Below, piece after piece: positions 35,758 through 44,114 of a stretch of DNA of 64,000 nt (its first letter is position 1; every line of letters starts with the position of its first letter). The notes beneath the pieces were generated by a model. The model had not been told where the DNA came from and searched no databases. It saw only the letters and a program-made list of their open reading frames with translations. Both the position numbers and the translations under genes were made by a program. Source of the DNA: Actinoplanes lobatus (GTDB lineage Bacteria; Actinomycetota; Actinomycetes; Mycobacteriales; Micromonosporaceae); the NCBI RefSeq assembly GCF_014205215.1, contig NZ_JACHNC010000001.1, positions 8,180,501 through 8,244,500 of the forward strand. The letters run 5' to 3'.

Positions 35758-36855
35758 ATGCGTACCTCTCTTCACAAGGTTTTGGCGGTTGGATTTGTCG
35801 CGGCCCTGGTGGCGAGCGGCTGTGGATCGGAACGCTCGGAATCGGGTACGACGGCGCCCGAGAAGGGGTTCGCGGCCGACGCGCTGATCGGCGTGGCGCT
35901 GCCCTCGAAGACGTCGGAGAACTGGGTGCTCGCCGGTGACCTGTTCACCAACGGGCTGAAAGAGGCGGGCTTCCAGTCGGACGTGCAGTACGCGGGCGCG
36001 TCCACCACCGTCGCCGACCAGCAGGCGCAGATCACCGCGATGATTACCAAGGGCGCCAAGGTGATCGTGATCGGGGCGACCGACGCGGCGCAGTTGTCCA
36101 CACAGGTGGGCCAGGCCAAACAGTCCGGTGCCGTGGTCGTCGCCTATGACCGGCTGATCACCAACACGCCGGACGTGGACTACTACATCGCGTTCGACAA
36201 CTTCAAGGTCGGGCAATTGCAGGGGCAGGCGCTTCTGGACGGGATGAAGTCACGGAAGGCCACCGGGCCGTGGACGATCGAACTGTTCTCCGGCTCGCCG
36301 GACGACAACAATTCCGGGGTGTTCTTCAACGGGGCGATGGACGTGCTCAAACCGTTGATCGACCGGGGTGAGGTGGTGGTCGGTTCCGGTCAGACCGACG
36401 TGAAGCAGACCGCGACCCAGGGGTGGAAGGCGGAGAACGCGCAGAGCCGGATGGACTCGCTGCTCAACTCCACCTATGCCGGCGACAAGACGCTCGACGG
36501 GGTGTTGTCGCCGAACGACACGCTCGCCCGCGCGATCATCACGTCGATCAAGGGGGCCGGGAAGCCGATCCCGATCGTGACCGGACAGGACTCCGAGGTC
36601 GAGTCGGTCAAGTCAATCATGGCGGGTGAACAGTACTCGACCATCAACAAGGACACTCGCAAGCTTGTCACGGAGACCGTCAACATGGTCAAGACGTTGC
36701 AGGCCGGGAATCAGCCGACGGTCAACGACACCAAGTCGTACGACAACGGGGTCAAGGTGGTTCCGGCCTACCTGCTGCCGCCGATCATCGTGACCAAGGC
36801 CAACGCGACCGAGGCGTACGCCGACGATCCGAAGCTGTCACCCCTCACGAAGTAG
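35758..36855 (+). CDS. chvE: ChvE-like multiple-sugar-binding lipoprotein
   Basis: 365 residues from ATG 35758 after AGGAAGGTGA. Lipobox LVASGC, Cys about residue 21. The periplasmic-binding fold type I begins with ALIGVALPSKTSENWVLAGD and has the GAKVIVIGATDAAQLSTQV, VVVAYDRLITNTPDVDYYIAFDN and TGQDSEVESVKSIMAGEQYSTINKD segments of ChvE/XylF proteins. Probable ligands are aldoses such as arabinose, galactose or xylose. It is the last gene of the mmsA-mmsB-chvE operon; a strong hairpin follows 6 nt after the stop. Confidence 0.93.
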   Translation: MRTSLHKVLAVGFVAALVASGCGSERSESGTTAPEKGFAADALIGVALPSKTSENWVLAGDLFTNGLKEAGFQSDVQYAGASTTVADQQAQITAMITKGAKVIVIGATDAAQLSTQVGQAKQSGAVVVAYDRLITNTPDVDYYIAFDNFKVGQLQGQALLDGMKSRKATGPWTIELFSGSPDDNNSGVFFNGAMDVLKPLIDRGEVVVGSGQTDVKQTATQGWKAENAQSRMDSLLNSTYAGDKTLDGVLSPNDTLARAIITSIKGAGKPIPIVTGQDSEVESVKSIMAGEQYSTINKDTRKLVTETVNMVKTLQAGNQPTVNDTKSYDNGVKVVPAYLLPPIIVTKANATEAYADDPKLSPLTK

Positions 36856-36861
36856 CCCTGT

Positions 36862-36889
36862 GGCCGGCCGCCACGCTTGGCGGCCGGCC
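36862..36889. terminator. bidirectional hairpin terminator
   Basis: Perfect 12-bp arms GGCCGGCCGCCA (36862-36873) and TGGCGGCCGGCC (36878-36889) with a 4-nt loop. It lies between the convergent chvE and fusion genes. Confidence 0.85.
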
Positions 36890-36895
36890 GGTGTC

Positions 36896-39010
36896 TCAGG
36901 GCAGCGGGACGGTTCCGGGGGTGGGGTTCCAGCTCTGGAGGGCCACCACCGTGCCGGCCCGGCCGTGGCGGATCAGGTCCAGCACCGCGGTCACCGCCTC
37001 GTCCTGTGTCGTGAACGGCTGGTCGGTGGTCAGGCACATGATCCGTACGCCGTCGCGGTCCCCGGCCCGGTCGGCGGTGAAACGGACCAGCGCGGGGGTG
37101 TCCGCGGAGGCCGACGGGACCACGTTGAGGATCGCGCCGCCGCCACGAATCCGCATGGATTCCCTGGTCAGGTCGGTCAGTTGCATCTCGGCGGTCCGGC
37201 CCGTCACGGGGCTGGGCCAGCCGCCGGCGCCCGCGTTCACCAGGACCACCGGACCGCCCCACTCGTCGGCCACCGCCACGATCCGCTCCAGGTAGCCCGG
37301 TTGACGGAAATCCGGGCGTACGGCCTGGGCGGGCACACCGTAGTCGCGGGCCTGCATGGCGCAGGCGGCGGCACTGTCGGCGTCCAGGTCGGCGGCGAGG
37401 ATCCCGTACCCGGCGCCGGCCAGGCCCAATGCGACAGCCCGGCCCAGACCAGCGCCGGCCCCCGTGACGATGGCGATGCCGGTCTGCTCTCCCGGGAAGG
37501 GCTGCGCCACGATCGGTTCCGTGTAGTCGGGGTCGGTGACCACGACCGGCTGGCCGTAGACGACGGGCTGCACCGCGGGGCTGACCGGGGTGGCCGCCAC
37601 CGGCTGCACCACCACCGGCTGCACCACCACCGGCTGCACCACCGCGGCCGCCACCGGCTGGGCGGGCGGGGTGGCGGTCGCTCGCGCGGGCCGCGGCGCG
37701 GCGGCGGCGCGCACGGGCGGCGGCGCGGCCTGGGCCGGGCGGGCGGTGGCGCGCGCCGGCCGGGGGCGGTCGGTGGTGGTGGCGCGGCCGCGGGCGTAGG
37801 TGGCCGGGGTCGCGGCCGGGCGTGGGGTGGCCGGGGCCGCGGCCGGGCGCGGTGCGGCGGCGCTACGGGCGGCCGCCTCCTGGCGGGCCTTCTGGGCCGC
37901 CTTCTCCCGTTCCCGGGCCTGCTTCTCCTGTTCGCGGGCGGCCTTCTTGCGGGCGCCGGCCTCCTTGCGGTCGCGCAGGGCGGTACGGATTCGGTCGGCC
38001 AGGCCGGGCTTCGCCGGGCCGGAGCGGCCGGGCGCCGACGCGGTACGGGCGGGTCTGGCCGGCGCGGCCCCGCTCGCCGAGTCGCTCTTGCGCCGCCGGA
38101 GGGCCACCACGACCACCAGCACGATCAGCAGGAGCAGCAGCAGGCCGGGGCGGTCGAGCAGGTAGTTCAGCAGGCGGCGGAGCAGGCGGAAGAGGGCCAC
38201 GAACACGTCGCCGAGGAAGCCGAAGATCCGGCCGAGCAACCCGTCGGGCACGGGACCCAGCACGCGCACGGCACTCGCGATCAGCGCCACCACGGCGGCG
38301 GCCGCCGTGAACGCGATGTTGAGAACCGGCAGCTTGCCTTCGATACGGGAGCCGGCGGCACCCTGCACGGTCGCGCCGAGGGACATGCCGGCCGCGAAGA
38401 CCATCGGCAGGACCCACGTCAGGTACATCGGCGCGACCAGGGACAACTGCCCGGCGGCCAGGATCAGCAGGCCCACCTCCACGGCGAGGAACAGGCCGAA
38501 GCCCAGGAGCAGGCCGACCGGGAACAGCTGCCAGGAGTTGCTCACCCGGCCGAGGAAGCCCTCGAGGCGGACCGGCGGCGACGATCCGTCACGCCGCATC
38601 CGTACCGCGCCGATCAGGGCGACGAACTGGAGGATGCCGAAGATGCCCAGGAAGACGCCGGTGAAGGAGCCGTCAAGGATCACCGGCCGATCGCGCCACG
38701 CGAGCATCTGCAGGCCGATCGTGAAGAGCACGGCCAGGACGTAGACGGTGGTCGCGAACCCGAGCGCGAACCAGAACGCGGCCATGGCGGTGCTTCGCCC
38801 GAGCCCGGCGATGCGATCACCGGCCCGGTCGACGGCGGCGGTGTTGCCCGGTTCGAAGGCCCAGCGCATGCCCAGCAGGTAGGCGACGACGAAGACCCCG
38901 AGTGGGAACTGTGGCGGGAGTCCGTTGAGTGCCCAGAATCCGGCCAGGTGCAACAGCACGACGACCCCGGCCATCACGGCCAGTGATCCCCGGTTCCCCT
39001 TGTCCGCCAT
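36896..39010 (-). CDS. fusion of a degenerate NiCoT-like membrane domain and an SDR-like domain
   Basis: 704 residues from ATG 39010 (GAAGGGA site). Residues 10-330 form about eight helices with the layout of HoxN/NixA nickel-cobalt permeases. The metal motif RHAFDADH reads RWAFEPGN (49-56) and FSLGHSTVV reads FALGFATTV (81-89), so the ligands are lost. A long basic and Ala/Pro linker follows (helical KKAAREQEKQAREREKAA, then three VVQPV repeats). Residues about 505-704 are a Rossmann SDR (GIAIVTGAGAGLGRAV, VLVNAGAGGW). The SDR catalytic YxxxK is not seen; only AILNVVPSAS remains of the Ser region. Neither half looks catalytically intact, so sensing or scaffolding is possible. Confidence 0.75.
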   Translation of the reverse strand: MADKGNRGSLAVMAGVVVLLHLAGFWALNGLPPQFPLGVFVVAYLLGMRWAFEPGNTAAVDRAGDRIAGLGRSTAMAAFWFALGFATTVYVLAVLFTIGLQMLAWRDRPVILDGSFTGVFLGIFGILQFVALIGAVRMRRDGSSPPVRLEGFLGRVSNSWQLFPVGLLLGFGLFLAVEVGLLILAAGQLSLVAPMYLTWVLPMVFAAGMSLGATVQGAAGSRIEGKLPVLNIAFTAAAAVVALIASAVRVLGPVPDGLLGRIFGFLGDVFVALFRLLRRLLNYLLDRPGLLLLLLIVLVVVVALRRRKSDSASGAAPARPARTASAPGRSGPAKPGLADRIRTALRDRKEAGARKKAAREQEKQAREREKAAQKARQEAAARSAAAPRPAAAPATPRPAATPATYARGRATTTDRPRPARATARPAQAAPPPVRAAAAPRPARATATPPAQPVAAAVVQPVVVQPVVVQPVAATPVSPAVQPVVYGQPVVVTDPDYTEPIVAQPFPGEQTGIAIVTGAGAGLGRAVALGLAGAGYGILAADLDADSAAACAMQARDYGVPAQAVRPDFRQPGYLERIVAVADEWGGPVVLVNAGAGGWPSPVTGRTAEMQLTDLTRESMRIRGGGAILNVVPSASADTPALVRFTADRAGDRDGVRIMCLTTDQPFTTQDEAVTAVLDLIRHGRAGTVVALQSWNPTPGTVPLP
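37598..37642. repeat. three perfect 15-bp tandem repeats inside the fusion gene
   Basis: CACCACCGGCTGCAC-phase unit (CACCGGCTGCACCAC) repeated three times without change. On the coding strand it gives VVQPV three times in the interdomain linker. Copy number could vary between strains by slippage without frameshift. Confidence 0.85.
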
Positions 39011-39225
39011 GTCGGCTTCCCTTCGCCCGATCACAACTCGGCTGGCGAACGGGATTCGCGGCCGGCGCCCCCACGGATTGCCGTACGTCACTGAACTGAC
39101 ACACATCGCGCCTGCGCTGCGGCAACCGGACGGTGACCCAGGCGCACCGGCCCGGCAATCACCCCCGCACGAACCGGACCGAAGTCAACGGTGAGCCCGG
39201 AACACACTCGCCGGAAGGACCGATC

Positions 39226-39714
39226 TTGCGCCAGCTTCTCCGCCGCATCGCCGTGACCGCCCTCATCGCCCCGGTCGCCGCCGGCACCGTCATGATCGCG
39301 TCCCCCGCCGAAGCCGCCCCGGCCAAGCCCACCGAGGTGGCCCTGCAGACCGAGGTCAACCGGCTCGTCAACATCCAGCGCGCCAAACACGGCTGCCCCG
39401 CCGTCAAGGCCGACGCCAAACTCATCAAAGCTGCCCGCGGCCACAGCGCCTGGATGGCCCGCACCGGCAAGTTCTCCCACACCGGCGCCGGCGGCTCCAC
39501 CTTCATCAAACGCGTCAAGGCCGCCGGACACACCAAGCCCTCCAGCGAGAACATCGCCTGGGGCTACCGCACCGCCGCCACCACCGTCGACGGCTGGATG
39601 AACAGCCCCGGCCACCGCGCCAACATCCTCAACTGCAAATCCAAGACCGTCGGCGTCGGCGTCGCCTACGCCGCCAACGGCACCCCCTACTACACCCAGG
39701 ACTTCGGTTACTGA
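39226..39714 (+). CDS. secreted CAP-domain (SCP/PR1-like) protein
   Basis: 162 residues. The start is TTG 39226, eight nucleotides after GGAAGGA. It is followed by a Sec signal (RIAVTALIAPVAAGTVMIASPAEA). The CAP core has LQTEVNRLVNIQRAKHGCPAV, ARGHSAWMARTGKFSHTG, ENIAWGYRTAATTVDGWMNS and PGHRANILNCKSKTVGVGVA. The conserved His (FSHTG), Glu (ENIAWG) and His (GHRANI) of the CAP cavity are present. Family roles range from peptidase-like to lipid binding, and none is proven in actinomycetes. Codon third positions are almost all G/C. Confidence 0.9.
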   Translation: MRQLLRRIAVTALIAPVAAGTVMIASPAEAAPAKPTEVALQTEVNRLVNIQRAKHGCPAVKADAKLIKAARGHSAWMARTGKFSHTGAGGSTFIKRVKAAGHTKPSSENIAWGYRTAATTVDGWMNSPGHRANILNCKSKTVGVGVAYAANGTPYYTQDFGY

Positions 39715-39730
39715 GACCCCCTTCCGAACA

Positions 39731-39769
39731 GCGACGCCCCAGCCGGTCCCCCTGCGGCTGGGGCGTCGC
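39731..39769 (+). terminator. hairpin terminator after the CAP gene
   Basis: Perfect 15-bp arms GCGACGCCCCAGCCG (39731-39745) and CGGCTGGGGCGTCGC (39755-39769) with a 9-nt loop, 16 nt after the stop. Confidence 0.85.
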
Positions 39770-39792
39770 GCTGTCCGGTCGGCGTAACGCGC

Positions 39793-39822
39793 TTGCCACA
39801 TTCACTCGGGTCGCTCTATATT
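39793..39822 (+). promoter_or_regulatory. sigma70-like promoter of the pectate lyase
   Basis: TTGCCA (39793-39798), an 18-nt spacer and TATATT (39817-39822) form a good housekeeping promoter. The LacI operator begins ten nucleotides after the -10 box, where a repressor would block initiation. Confidence 0.7.
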
Positions 39823-39831
39823 CTCGCACTA

Positions 39832-39845
39832 GGAAAGCGCTTTCC
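39832..39845. promoter_or_regulatory. LacI-family operator of the pectate lyase
   Basis: GGAAAGCGCTTTCC is a perfect 14-bp palindrome placed at about +3 to +16 of the predicted transcript. It is the cleanest of the AAGCGCTT sites in the window. Confidence 0.78.
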
Positions 39846-39942
39846 CGCATCTAGAGGCGCTCCGCGGCGGTCATCCCCAGCGTTCCACCCGCCGCCCATC
39901 CCCCATGCGCGCACCCCGATGCGCGAGAACAGGTGAAGCGAG

Positions 39943-41511
39943 ATGAGACGATCAGTCGCTCTGCGACTCTCCGCGGTTCTGGGCGTGGCCGGCGCGGCCG
40001 GCGCGATCGCCCTGGGCCTGCCGCAGCACGAGGCGTCCGCGGCGGCGAACGCGGCCACCGGTTTCGCCAGCCAGAACGGCGGCACCACCGGCGGCGCGGG
40101 CGGGACCACCGTCAAGGCCACCACCGGCACCCAGATCCACAACGCGCTGTGCACCCGGGCGGCCAGCGACACGCCGATCATCATCCAGGTCGAGGGCACG
40201 ATCAATCACGGCAACACGACCAAGGTGTCCGGCGACAGCTGCAACACGGCGGCCGACAAGATCGAGCTGAAAGAGATCAGCAACGTCACGATCGTCGGCG
40301 TCGGGGCCGGTGCGACCTTCGACCAGCTGGGCATCCACATCCGGGACTCCAGCAACATCATCATCCAGAACGTGACGGTCAAGAACGTCAAGAAGTCCGG
40401 CTCGCCGACCTCCAACGGCGGTGACGCGATCGGCATGGAGAGCACCGTCCGCAACGTCTGGGTCGACCACGCCACCCTCGAGGCGTCCGGTGGTGAGTCG
40501 GAGGGCTACGACGGTCTCTTCGACATGAAGGACGACACCGAGTACGTGACGCTGTCCTACAGCATCCTGCGCAACTCCGGCCGCGGTGGCCTGATCGGCT
40601 CCAGCGAGACCGACACCGGCAACTCCAACATCACGTTCCACCACAACAAATACCAGAACATCGATTCGCGTACGCCGTTGCTGCGCGGCGGGATCGCCCA
40701 CATCTACAACAACCACTACGTGAGCCTCAACGAGTCGGGCATCAACTCGCGGGCCGGCGCCAAGGCCCGGGTGGACAGCAACTACTTCGAGGACTCGAAG
40801 GACGTGCTCGGCACCTTCTACACCGACGCGGCCGGCTACTGGCAGGTGTCCGGGAACATCTTCGACAACGTGACCTGGTCCGCGGTCGGCACCGAGAACA
40901 ACCCGGCCGGCCCGAACGTCGTGTCCAACACCAGCGTGAGCATCCCGTACGCGTTCACCGCCGACAGCGCGTCCTGCGTACCGTCGATCGTCGCGGCCAC
41001 CGCCGGCGCGAACACCGGCCTGAAGGTGTCGACCGGCACCTGCTCGGTGACGTCGTCGCCGACCGCCTCGCCCACCTCGTCGCCGACCTCCAGCCCCACG
41101 TCCTCGCCGACCTCCAGCCCGACCGCGTCGCCGACCGCGACCTCCGGCACCAACCTGAGCATCGGCGCCGGCGCGGACGGTTCCAGCAAGGCCAGCGGCA
41201 CCAGCTACGGCAACGTCAAGGACGGCGACGTCAGCACGTACTGGTCGCCGAGCGGCACCACCGGTGACATCTCGATCAAGTGGTCGTCGGCCACCACGGT
41301 CGGCCGCATCAACATCGTCGAGGCGTCCGGCTCGACCGGCGCGATCGGCGCGTGGCAGGTGCTCAACGGCGCAACCGGGGCGGTGCTGAAGTCGGGCACC
41401 GGGGCGGGTTCCATCTCCTTCACCGCCACCTCGACCACCAAGGTCACCTTCCGCATCACCGGCGCGACGGCGACCCCGAAGGTCGCCGAGTTCCAGACCT
41501 TCGCCAGCTGA
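39943..41511 (+). CDS. secreted PL1 pectate lyase with a C-terminal binding domain
   Basis: 522 residues with a signal peptide (LRLSAVLGVAGAAGAIALG). The PL1 beta-helix (residues about 45-345) shows GHSSNG-like strands and the Pel motifs VWVDHATLEASGG, GLFDMKDDTEYVTLSYSIL, TFHHNKYQNIDSRTPLLRGG and HIYNNHYVSL. The Asp residues bind calcium, and the Arg in DSRTP is the expected catalytic base. A Ser/Pro/Thr linker of repeated SPTS units (about 366-395) leads to a beta-sandwich with DGDVSTYWSPSGTTGDISIKW (F5/8 C-like, about 397-522), which probably binds pectin. It cleaves polygalacturonate by beta-elimination. Confidence 0.92.
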   Translation: MRRSVALRLSAVLGVAGAAGAIALGLPQHEASAAANAATGFASQNGGTTGGAGGTTVKATTGTQIHNALCTRAASDTPIIIQVEGTINHGNTTKVSGDSCNTAADKIELKEISNVTIVGVGAGATFDQLGIHIRDSSNIIIQNVTVKNVKKSGSPTSNGGDAIGMESTVRNVWVDHATLEASGGESEGYDGLFDMKDDTEYVTLSYSILRNSGRGGLIGSSETDTGNSNITFHHNKYQNIDSRTPLLRGGIAHIYNNHYVSLNESGINSRAGAKARVDSNYFEDSKDVLGTFYTDAAGYWQVSGNIFDNVTWSAVGTENNPAGPNVVSNTSVSIPYAFTADSASCVPSIVAATAGANTGLKVSTGTCSVTSSPTASPTSSPTSSPTSSPTSSPTASPTATSGTNLSIGAGADGSSKASGTSYGNVKDGDVSTYWSPSGTTGDISIKWSSATTVGRINIVEASGSTGAIGAWQVLNGATGAVLKSGTGAGSISFTATSTTKVTFRITGATATPKVAEFQTFAS

Positions 41512-41523
41512 TCCACCGAACGT

Positions 41524-41598
41524 GTGCCGCCCCGCCGTTTCGCCAGGCGGCGGGGCGGCACGCCCGCGGGGCACGCCGTCCACGACGGCGTGCCCCGC
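41524..41598 (+). terminator. two strong hairpins in tandem after the pectate lyase
   Basis: The first has 14-bp perfect arms at 41524-41537 and 41548-41561 (10-nt loop). The second has 15-bp perfect arms at 41566-41580 and 41584-41598 with a 3-nt loop. Double terminators such as this suit a strongly expressed gene facing a convergent neighbour. Confidence 0.82.
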
Positions 41599-41753
41599 CT
41601 CCTTCACCGCCCCGGCCCGGCGACCGAACCAAACTGCGCCCACGTTCCCGCCACGCCTCGTTCACCGCGCCGTCGCGGCGGCCGGGCCGGGTTGCGCCCA
41701 CGTTCCCGCCACGCCTCGCTCACCGCGCCGGCGCCGCGACCGGGCCGGGTTGC
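41597..41753. repeat. 58-bp tandem repeat, about 2.7 copies
   Basis: Units start at 41597, 41655 and 41713. They share GCCTC, TTCACCGC, GACCG and the invariant TGCGCCCACGTTCCCGCCAC in the first two. The last, partial copy encodes the C-terminus of the convergent MFS gene (stop at 41720), so the gene end appears to have been duplicated downstream. Confidence 0.8.
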
Positions 41754-43117
41754 GCCGCGTCGGTTCTGGCCACACCGGACGGCGACGCCTGGGCCACCGC
41801 CAGGATCGCCAGCCCACACGCGGCGACCAGCGCCCATCCGGGTCGCGTCGCCCCGGCCAGCCGCTCCGGCGCCAATCCCGCGACCATGCCCCCGGCGATC
41901 GCCACGCCGAGCGCGGCACCGACCTGCCGGGCCGTCGAGGCGATGCCGCCGGCCAGGCCGGAACGCTCCGGCGGCAGGCCGCTGACCGCGGTGTTGGTGA
42001 TCGGCGCGTTCGCGAACCCCACCCCGATCCCGGCGAACAGGTAGGCGACCAGCAGAACAGCCATACCGGTACGGTCGCCGAGCCCGGCCAGCATCGCCCC
42101 GCCGATCACGGTGCACACCCCGGCCACCCGCAACGGCAGTCGCGGCCCGATCCGGCCGACCAGACGGCCGGACAGCGGCGCGCACACCGTCGCGGCGACG
42201 GCCATCGGCAAGGTGACCAGGCCCGCCTCGATCGGGCGCAGACCCCGTACCTGTTGCAGGTAGAGGGTGCCGAGCAGCAGTGTCACGTTGAGCGCCACGA
42301 AAACGGCCACCGCTCCCCCGACCGCCGCGGCGAACGGCGGCCGCCGGAACAGATCCAGGTCGATGAGCGGCTCGGCACGCCGGGACTCGGTTCGCACGAA
42401 CGCCGCCAGGGCCGCCGCGATGACCGCGAATCCGGCCAGCAGCGCCGGTGACGTCCAGCCCAGGCGCGGGCCCTCGATCAGCACCGCGACTCCTGCACCC
42501 AGGAGCACCACCAGCAGGATCTGGCCAGGCAGGTCCAGCCGGCGGGCCCTCGCCGCACGCGACTCCGGAACGAAGAGCGCGGTCAGCACCAGGACCACCG
42601 CGATGATCGGCAGGTTGGCCCAGAACACGATCCGCCAGCCGAGCCCGGTGATCAGCGCCCCGCCGAGCACCGGCCCGGCCGCCATGCTCAGGCCGAACAC
42701 CGCCGCCCACACCCCGATCGCCCGGGCCCGCTCCCGCGGATCGGTGATCACGCTGACCACGATGGCCAGCGCCACCGGGCTCAGCATCGACCCGCCGACA
42801 CCCTGCAGCGCGCGGGCCGCCACCAGCACGCCGATCGACGGGGCCAGGGCGCACGCCACCGACCCGGCGCCGAACAGCACCAGCCCGATCCGGAAGACCC
42901 GGCGACGGCCGATCCGGTCGGCCAGCGCACCCGAAGTGATCATCAAGCTGGCCAGAACCAGGGTGTACGCGTCCACCGCCCACTCCAGGTCGGCGGTCGC
43001 GAGCCGCAGGTCGTCACCGATGGCGGGCAGCGCCACGTTGACGGCCGTGGTGTCCAACCCGACCAGGAAGATGCTGGTGGCACAGATCGCCAACACCAGC
43101 CATCGTTGCTCTCTCAT
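41720..43117 (-). CDS. DHA2-type MFS multidrug exporter
   Basis: 465 residues from ATG 43117, about 14 helices. The DHA2 motifs are LDTTAVNVALPAIGDDLRLATADLEWAVDAYTL (helix 1), GALADRIGRRRVFRIGL (motif A), ALQGVGGSMLSPVALAIV (motif B region) and GVWAAVFGLSMAAGPVLGGALI (motif C). It is divergent from an XRE-cupin regulator 67 nt away, which is its probable repressor. Its C-terminal tail (QPGPVAAPAR) falls within a tandem repeat. Confidence 0.9.
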   Translation of the reverse strand: MREQRWLVLAICATSIFLVGLDTTAVNVALPAIGDDLRLATADLEWAVDAYTLVLASLMITSGALADRIGRRRVFRIGLVLFGAGSVACALAPSIGVLVAARALQGVGGSMLSPVALAIVVSVITDPRERARAIGVWAAVFGLSMAAGPVLGGALITGLGWRIVFWANLPIIAVVLVLTALFVPESRAARARRLDLPGQILLVVLLGAGVAVLIEGPRLGWTSPALLAGFAVIAAALAAFVRTESRRAEPLIDLDLFRRPPFAAAVGGAVAVFVALNVTLLLGTLYLQQVRGLRPIEAGLVTLPMAVAATVCAPLSGRLVGRIGPRLPLRVAGVCTVIGGAMLAGLGDRTGMAVLLVAYLFAGIGVGFANAPITNTAVSGLPPERSGLAGGIASTARQVGAALGVAIAGGMVAGLAPERLAGATRPGWALVAACGLAILAVAQASPSGVARTDAAQPGPVAAPAR

Positions 43118-43160
43118 GGCGCCGATCGTCACGCCGGCGCCCCTCCCCGGCCCAGCGGTC

Positions 43161-43175
43161 TTGCGAAGGCCGCAA
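43161..43175. promoter_or_regulatory. candidate operator between the exporter and its regulator
   Basis: TTGCG and CGCAA flank AAGGC in TTGCGAAGGCCGCAA. It is a short palindromic site in the 67-nt divergent intergenic region, 10 nt before the regulator start. It is a plausible XRE binding site but short. Confidence 0.4.
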
Positions 43176-43184
43176 AATGCTCGG

Positions 43185-43760
43185 GTGGACGCGGAACTGG
43201 AACGACTGCTGAACGACATCGGCCCCCGCCTGAACCGGGTGCGCCAGGATCGCGGCCTGACCCTCGACGATTTGGCCGGCGCCACCGGCATCTCGGTGAG
43301 CACCCTGTCCCGGCTGGAGTCCGGCAAACGCCGCCCCACGCTGGACCTGCTGCTGCCGCTGGCCCGCGTCTACCGGATGTCGCTGGAGCACATGATCGGC
43401 GCCCCGCAGACCGGCGACCCGCGCGCCCACCTCACCCCACACCACCGGGAGACCCGCACCGGCATCGACAGCGTGGTGATCCCGCTGACCACCTACCCTG
43501 GCCGGATCCAGGTGTTCAAACAGATCCTGAGCCCCACGACCGCCACGCCGACACTGGTGACGCACCCCGGGCACGCCTTCTTCTACGTGCTCGCGGGCAC
43601 GGTCCGGCTGTTGCTCGGCGACCACGAGCGTTTGCTGAAACCCGGCGACAACGCCGATTTCGACGCCGGCGAGCCGCACTGGTTCGGCCCGGCGGGCGAC
43701 TCACCCGCCGAGATCCTCCACCTGTACGGCCCGCACGGCGACCGTTTCCCGGCGGGATAG
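43185..43760 (+). CDS. XRE-family regulator with C-terminal cupin
   Basis: 191 residues from GTG 43185. The HTH is GPRLNRVRQDRGLTLDDLA and TGISVSTLSRLESGKRRPTLDLLLPLARVY (residues 12-60). The cupin barrel has THPGHAFFYVLAGTVRLLLGD and DNADFDAGEPHWFGP. This is the SutR/PuuR-like architecture, in which the cupin binds a small ligand. It is divergent from the DHA2 exporter. Confidence 0.9.
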   Translation: MDAELERLLNDIGPRLNRVRQDRGLTLDDLAGATGISVSTLSRLESGKRRPTLDLLLPLARVYRMSLEHMIGAPQTGDPRAHLTPHHRETRTGIDSVVIPLTTYPGRIQVFKQILSPTTATPTLVTHPGHAFFYVLAGTVRLLLGDHERLLKPGDNADFDAGEPHWFGPAGDSPAEILHLYGPHGDRFPAG

Positions 43761-43772
43761 GGAACTTGTGGC

Positions 43773-43863
43773 CGAGGTCCGCGTTTCGCCGGCCCTTTCC
43801 GGTACGCGGGACGAGGACACGCGTACAAGAAAGAAGGAAGCTGGAAGCGAAACGCGGACCTCG
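43773..43863. repeat. long-spaced 17-bp inverted repeat
   Basis: CGAGGTCCGCGTTTCGC (43773-43789) and GCGAAACGCGGACCTCG (43847-43863) are perfect inverted copies around a 57-nt centre. Inside lies a smaller one, GTACGCG (43802-43808) with CGCGTAC (43820-43826). It separates two convergent genes and may also terminate transcription. Confidence 0.85.
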
Positions 43864-43882
43864 ACCACGAACGATCTCTAGC
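43809..43882. repeat. dispersed intergenic repeat, copy 2
   Basis: Shares ordered blocks (GGACGAGG, CACGCGTAC, AGCTGGAAGCG, ACCTCGA, ACGATCTCTAGC) with 10227-10293. The last block contains the TAG stop of the minus-strand gene ending at 43878. Confidence 0.7.
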
Positions 43883-44114
43883 CGCGGCGGATGTAGACGG
43901 TCACCACGCCCAGCGCACACAGCATGATCAGCGCGAAGGCGGCGACCGCGGAGTACGCGAGACCGGCGGGGATCGCCCCGTAGGCCGCCGCGCCGATGAT
44001 TCCGGTCAGCCCTACGGCGGATGCCCCGGCGACGGTGAGCGAGGTCTTGATGACCCCGGCCCGATGATCGGGACTCTCCTGTCGACGGCCCGGCCGATTG
44101 GATAACGTACTCAT
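43878..44114 (-). CDS. small membrane protein
   Basis: 78 residues from ATG 44114 after GGGGAG. A basic N-terminus (MSTLSNRPGRRQESPDHRAG) is followed by two helices (SLTVAGASAVGLTGIIGAAAYG and AGLAYSAVAAFALIMLCALGVV) and a YIRRG end. Function unknown. The 247 nt upstream, shared with the divergent metallopeptidase, show no clear element. Confidence 0.6.
   Translation of the reverse strand: MSTLSNRPGRRQESPDHRAGVIKTSLTVAGASAVGLTGIIGAAAYGAIPAGLAYSAVAAFALIMLCALGVVTVYIRRG

Noticed and set aside
37598..37642. Possible CRISPR-like repeats
   Set aside because: Three contiguous 15-bp copies without spacers that encode VVQPV in a coding linker.
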